Source of the DNA: Bacteroidota bacterium
GTDB lineage: Bacteria > Bacteroidota > Bacteroidia > NORP154
Assembly: GCA_002401055.1 (NCBI GenBank)
Contig: NVRZ01000043.1
Span: 1-16,752, forward strand
Reading direction: 5' to 3'
DNA length: 16,752 nt
Shown here: positions 15,094 through 16,752 of the stretch, in pieces
Layout of the letters: every line of letters starts with the position of its first letter
Numbering within the stretch: the stretch's first letter is position 1
Notes under the pieces: model-generated
The model's input: only the letters and a program-made list of their open reading frames with translations
Told to the model about the DNA's origin: nothing
Database searches by the model: none
Made by a program: the position numbers and the translations under genes

Positions 15094-16752
<1,659 letters not shown>

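Overview
The window looks like chromosomal DNA of a member of the Bacteroidota, most likely a free-living, possibly marine, Cytophagales- or Flavobacteriia-like bacterium. The evidence is a low-to-moderate G+C content, a histidine kinase with a periplasmic two-component-regulator propeller paired with LytTR response regulators, a bacterial GGGP-synthase homologue, a KWG/WG-repeat exported protein, absent or weak Shine-Dalgarno sequences, and two promoter candidates that match the Bacteroidota -33/-7 consensus (TTG-N17-23-TAnnTTTG). The genus is not identifiable from the sequence. Every stretch longer than about 155 bases holds a gene.

Left region (1-5555, all minus strand). Read in transcription order this is a signalling operon: an exported basic coiled-coil protein, a single-pass membrane protein with an acidic/proline-rich tail, a LytTR response regulator, a 1017-residue sensor kinase with 14 propeller repeats, an Asp-rich repeat lipoprotein, and the first 16 codons of a second response regulator that runs off the left edge. 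The stop and start of the first two genes overlap by one base, the kinase and lipoprotein are 2 nt apart, and the largest internal gap (154 nt) lies between the response regulator and the kinase, next to a cluster of dyads.

Middle region (5620-10095). A plus-strand lipoprotein with a Rieske-like C-terminus but degenerate metal ligands converges tail-to-tail with ahcY (S-adenosylhomocysteine hydrolase). Upstream of ahcY, on the same strand, is a WG-repeat exported protein with a clear promoter and a rho-independent terminator; the -33 box of the apparent ahcY promoter lies inside that terminator stem. Diverging from the WG-repeat gene is a plus-strand pair: a Sfp-type 4'-phosphopantetheinyl transferase and a geranylgeranylglyceryl-phosphate-synthase-family prenyltransferase, separated by a strong intercistronic hairpin.

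Right region (10092-16752, all minus strand). This is a nearly complete thiamine biosynthesis operon in the order thiC - tenI-like - thiD - thiE - thiG - thiH - MoeB/ThiF-rhodanese. It is very compact, with overlaps of 31, 26, 23 and 1 nt. ThiC makes HMP-P, ThiD phosphorylates it, ThiH and ThiG build the thiazole with sulfur activated by the ThiF-like protein, the TenI-like protein probably aromatises the thiazole, and ThiE joins the halves. The sulfur carrier ThiS and any TPP riboswitch would lie beyond the right edge, where thiC is truncated at its N-terminus.

Most genes are recognisable families. The least explained parts are the two-component operon with its accessory exported/membrane proteins and Asp-rich repeat lipoprotein, and the Rieske-like lipoprotein that appears to have lost its cluster ligands.
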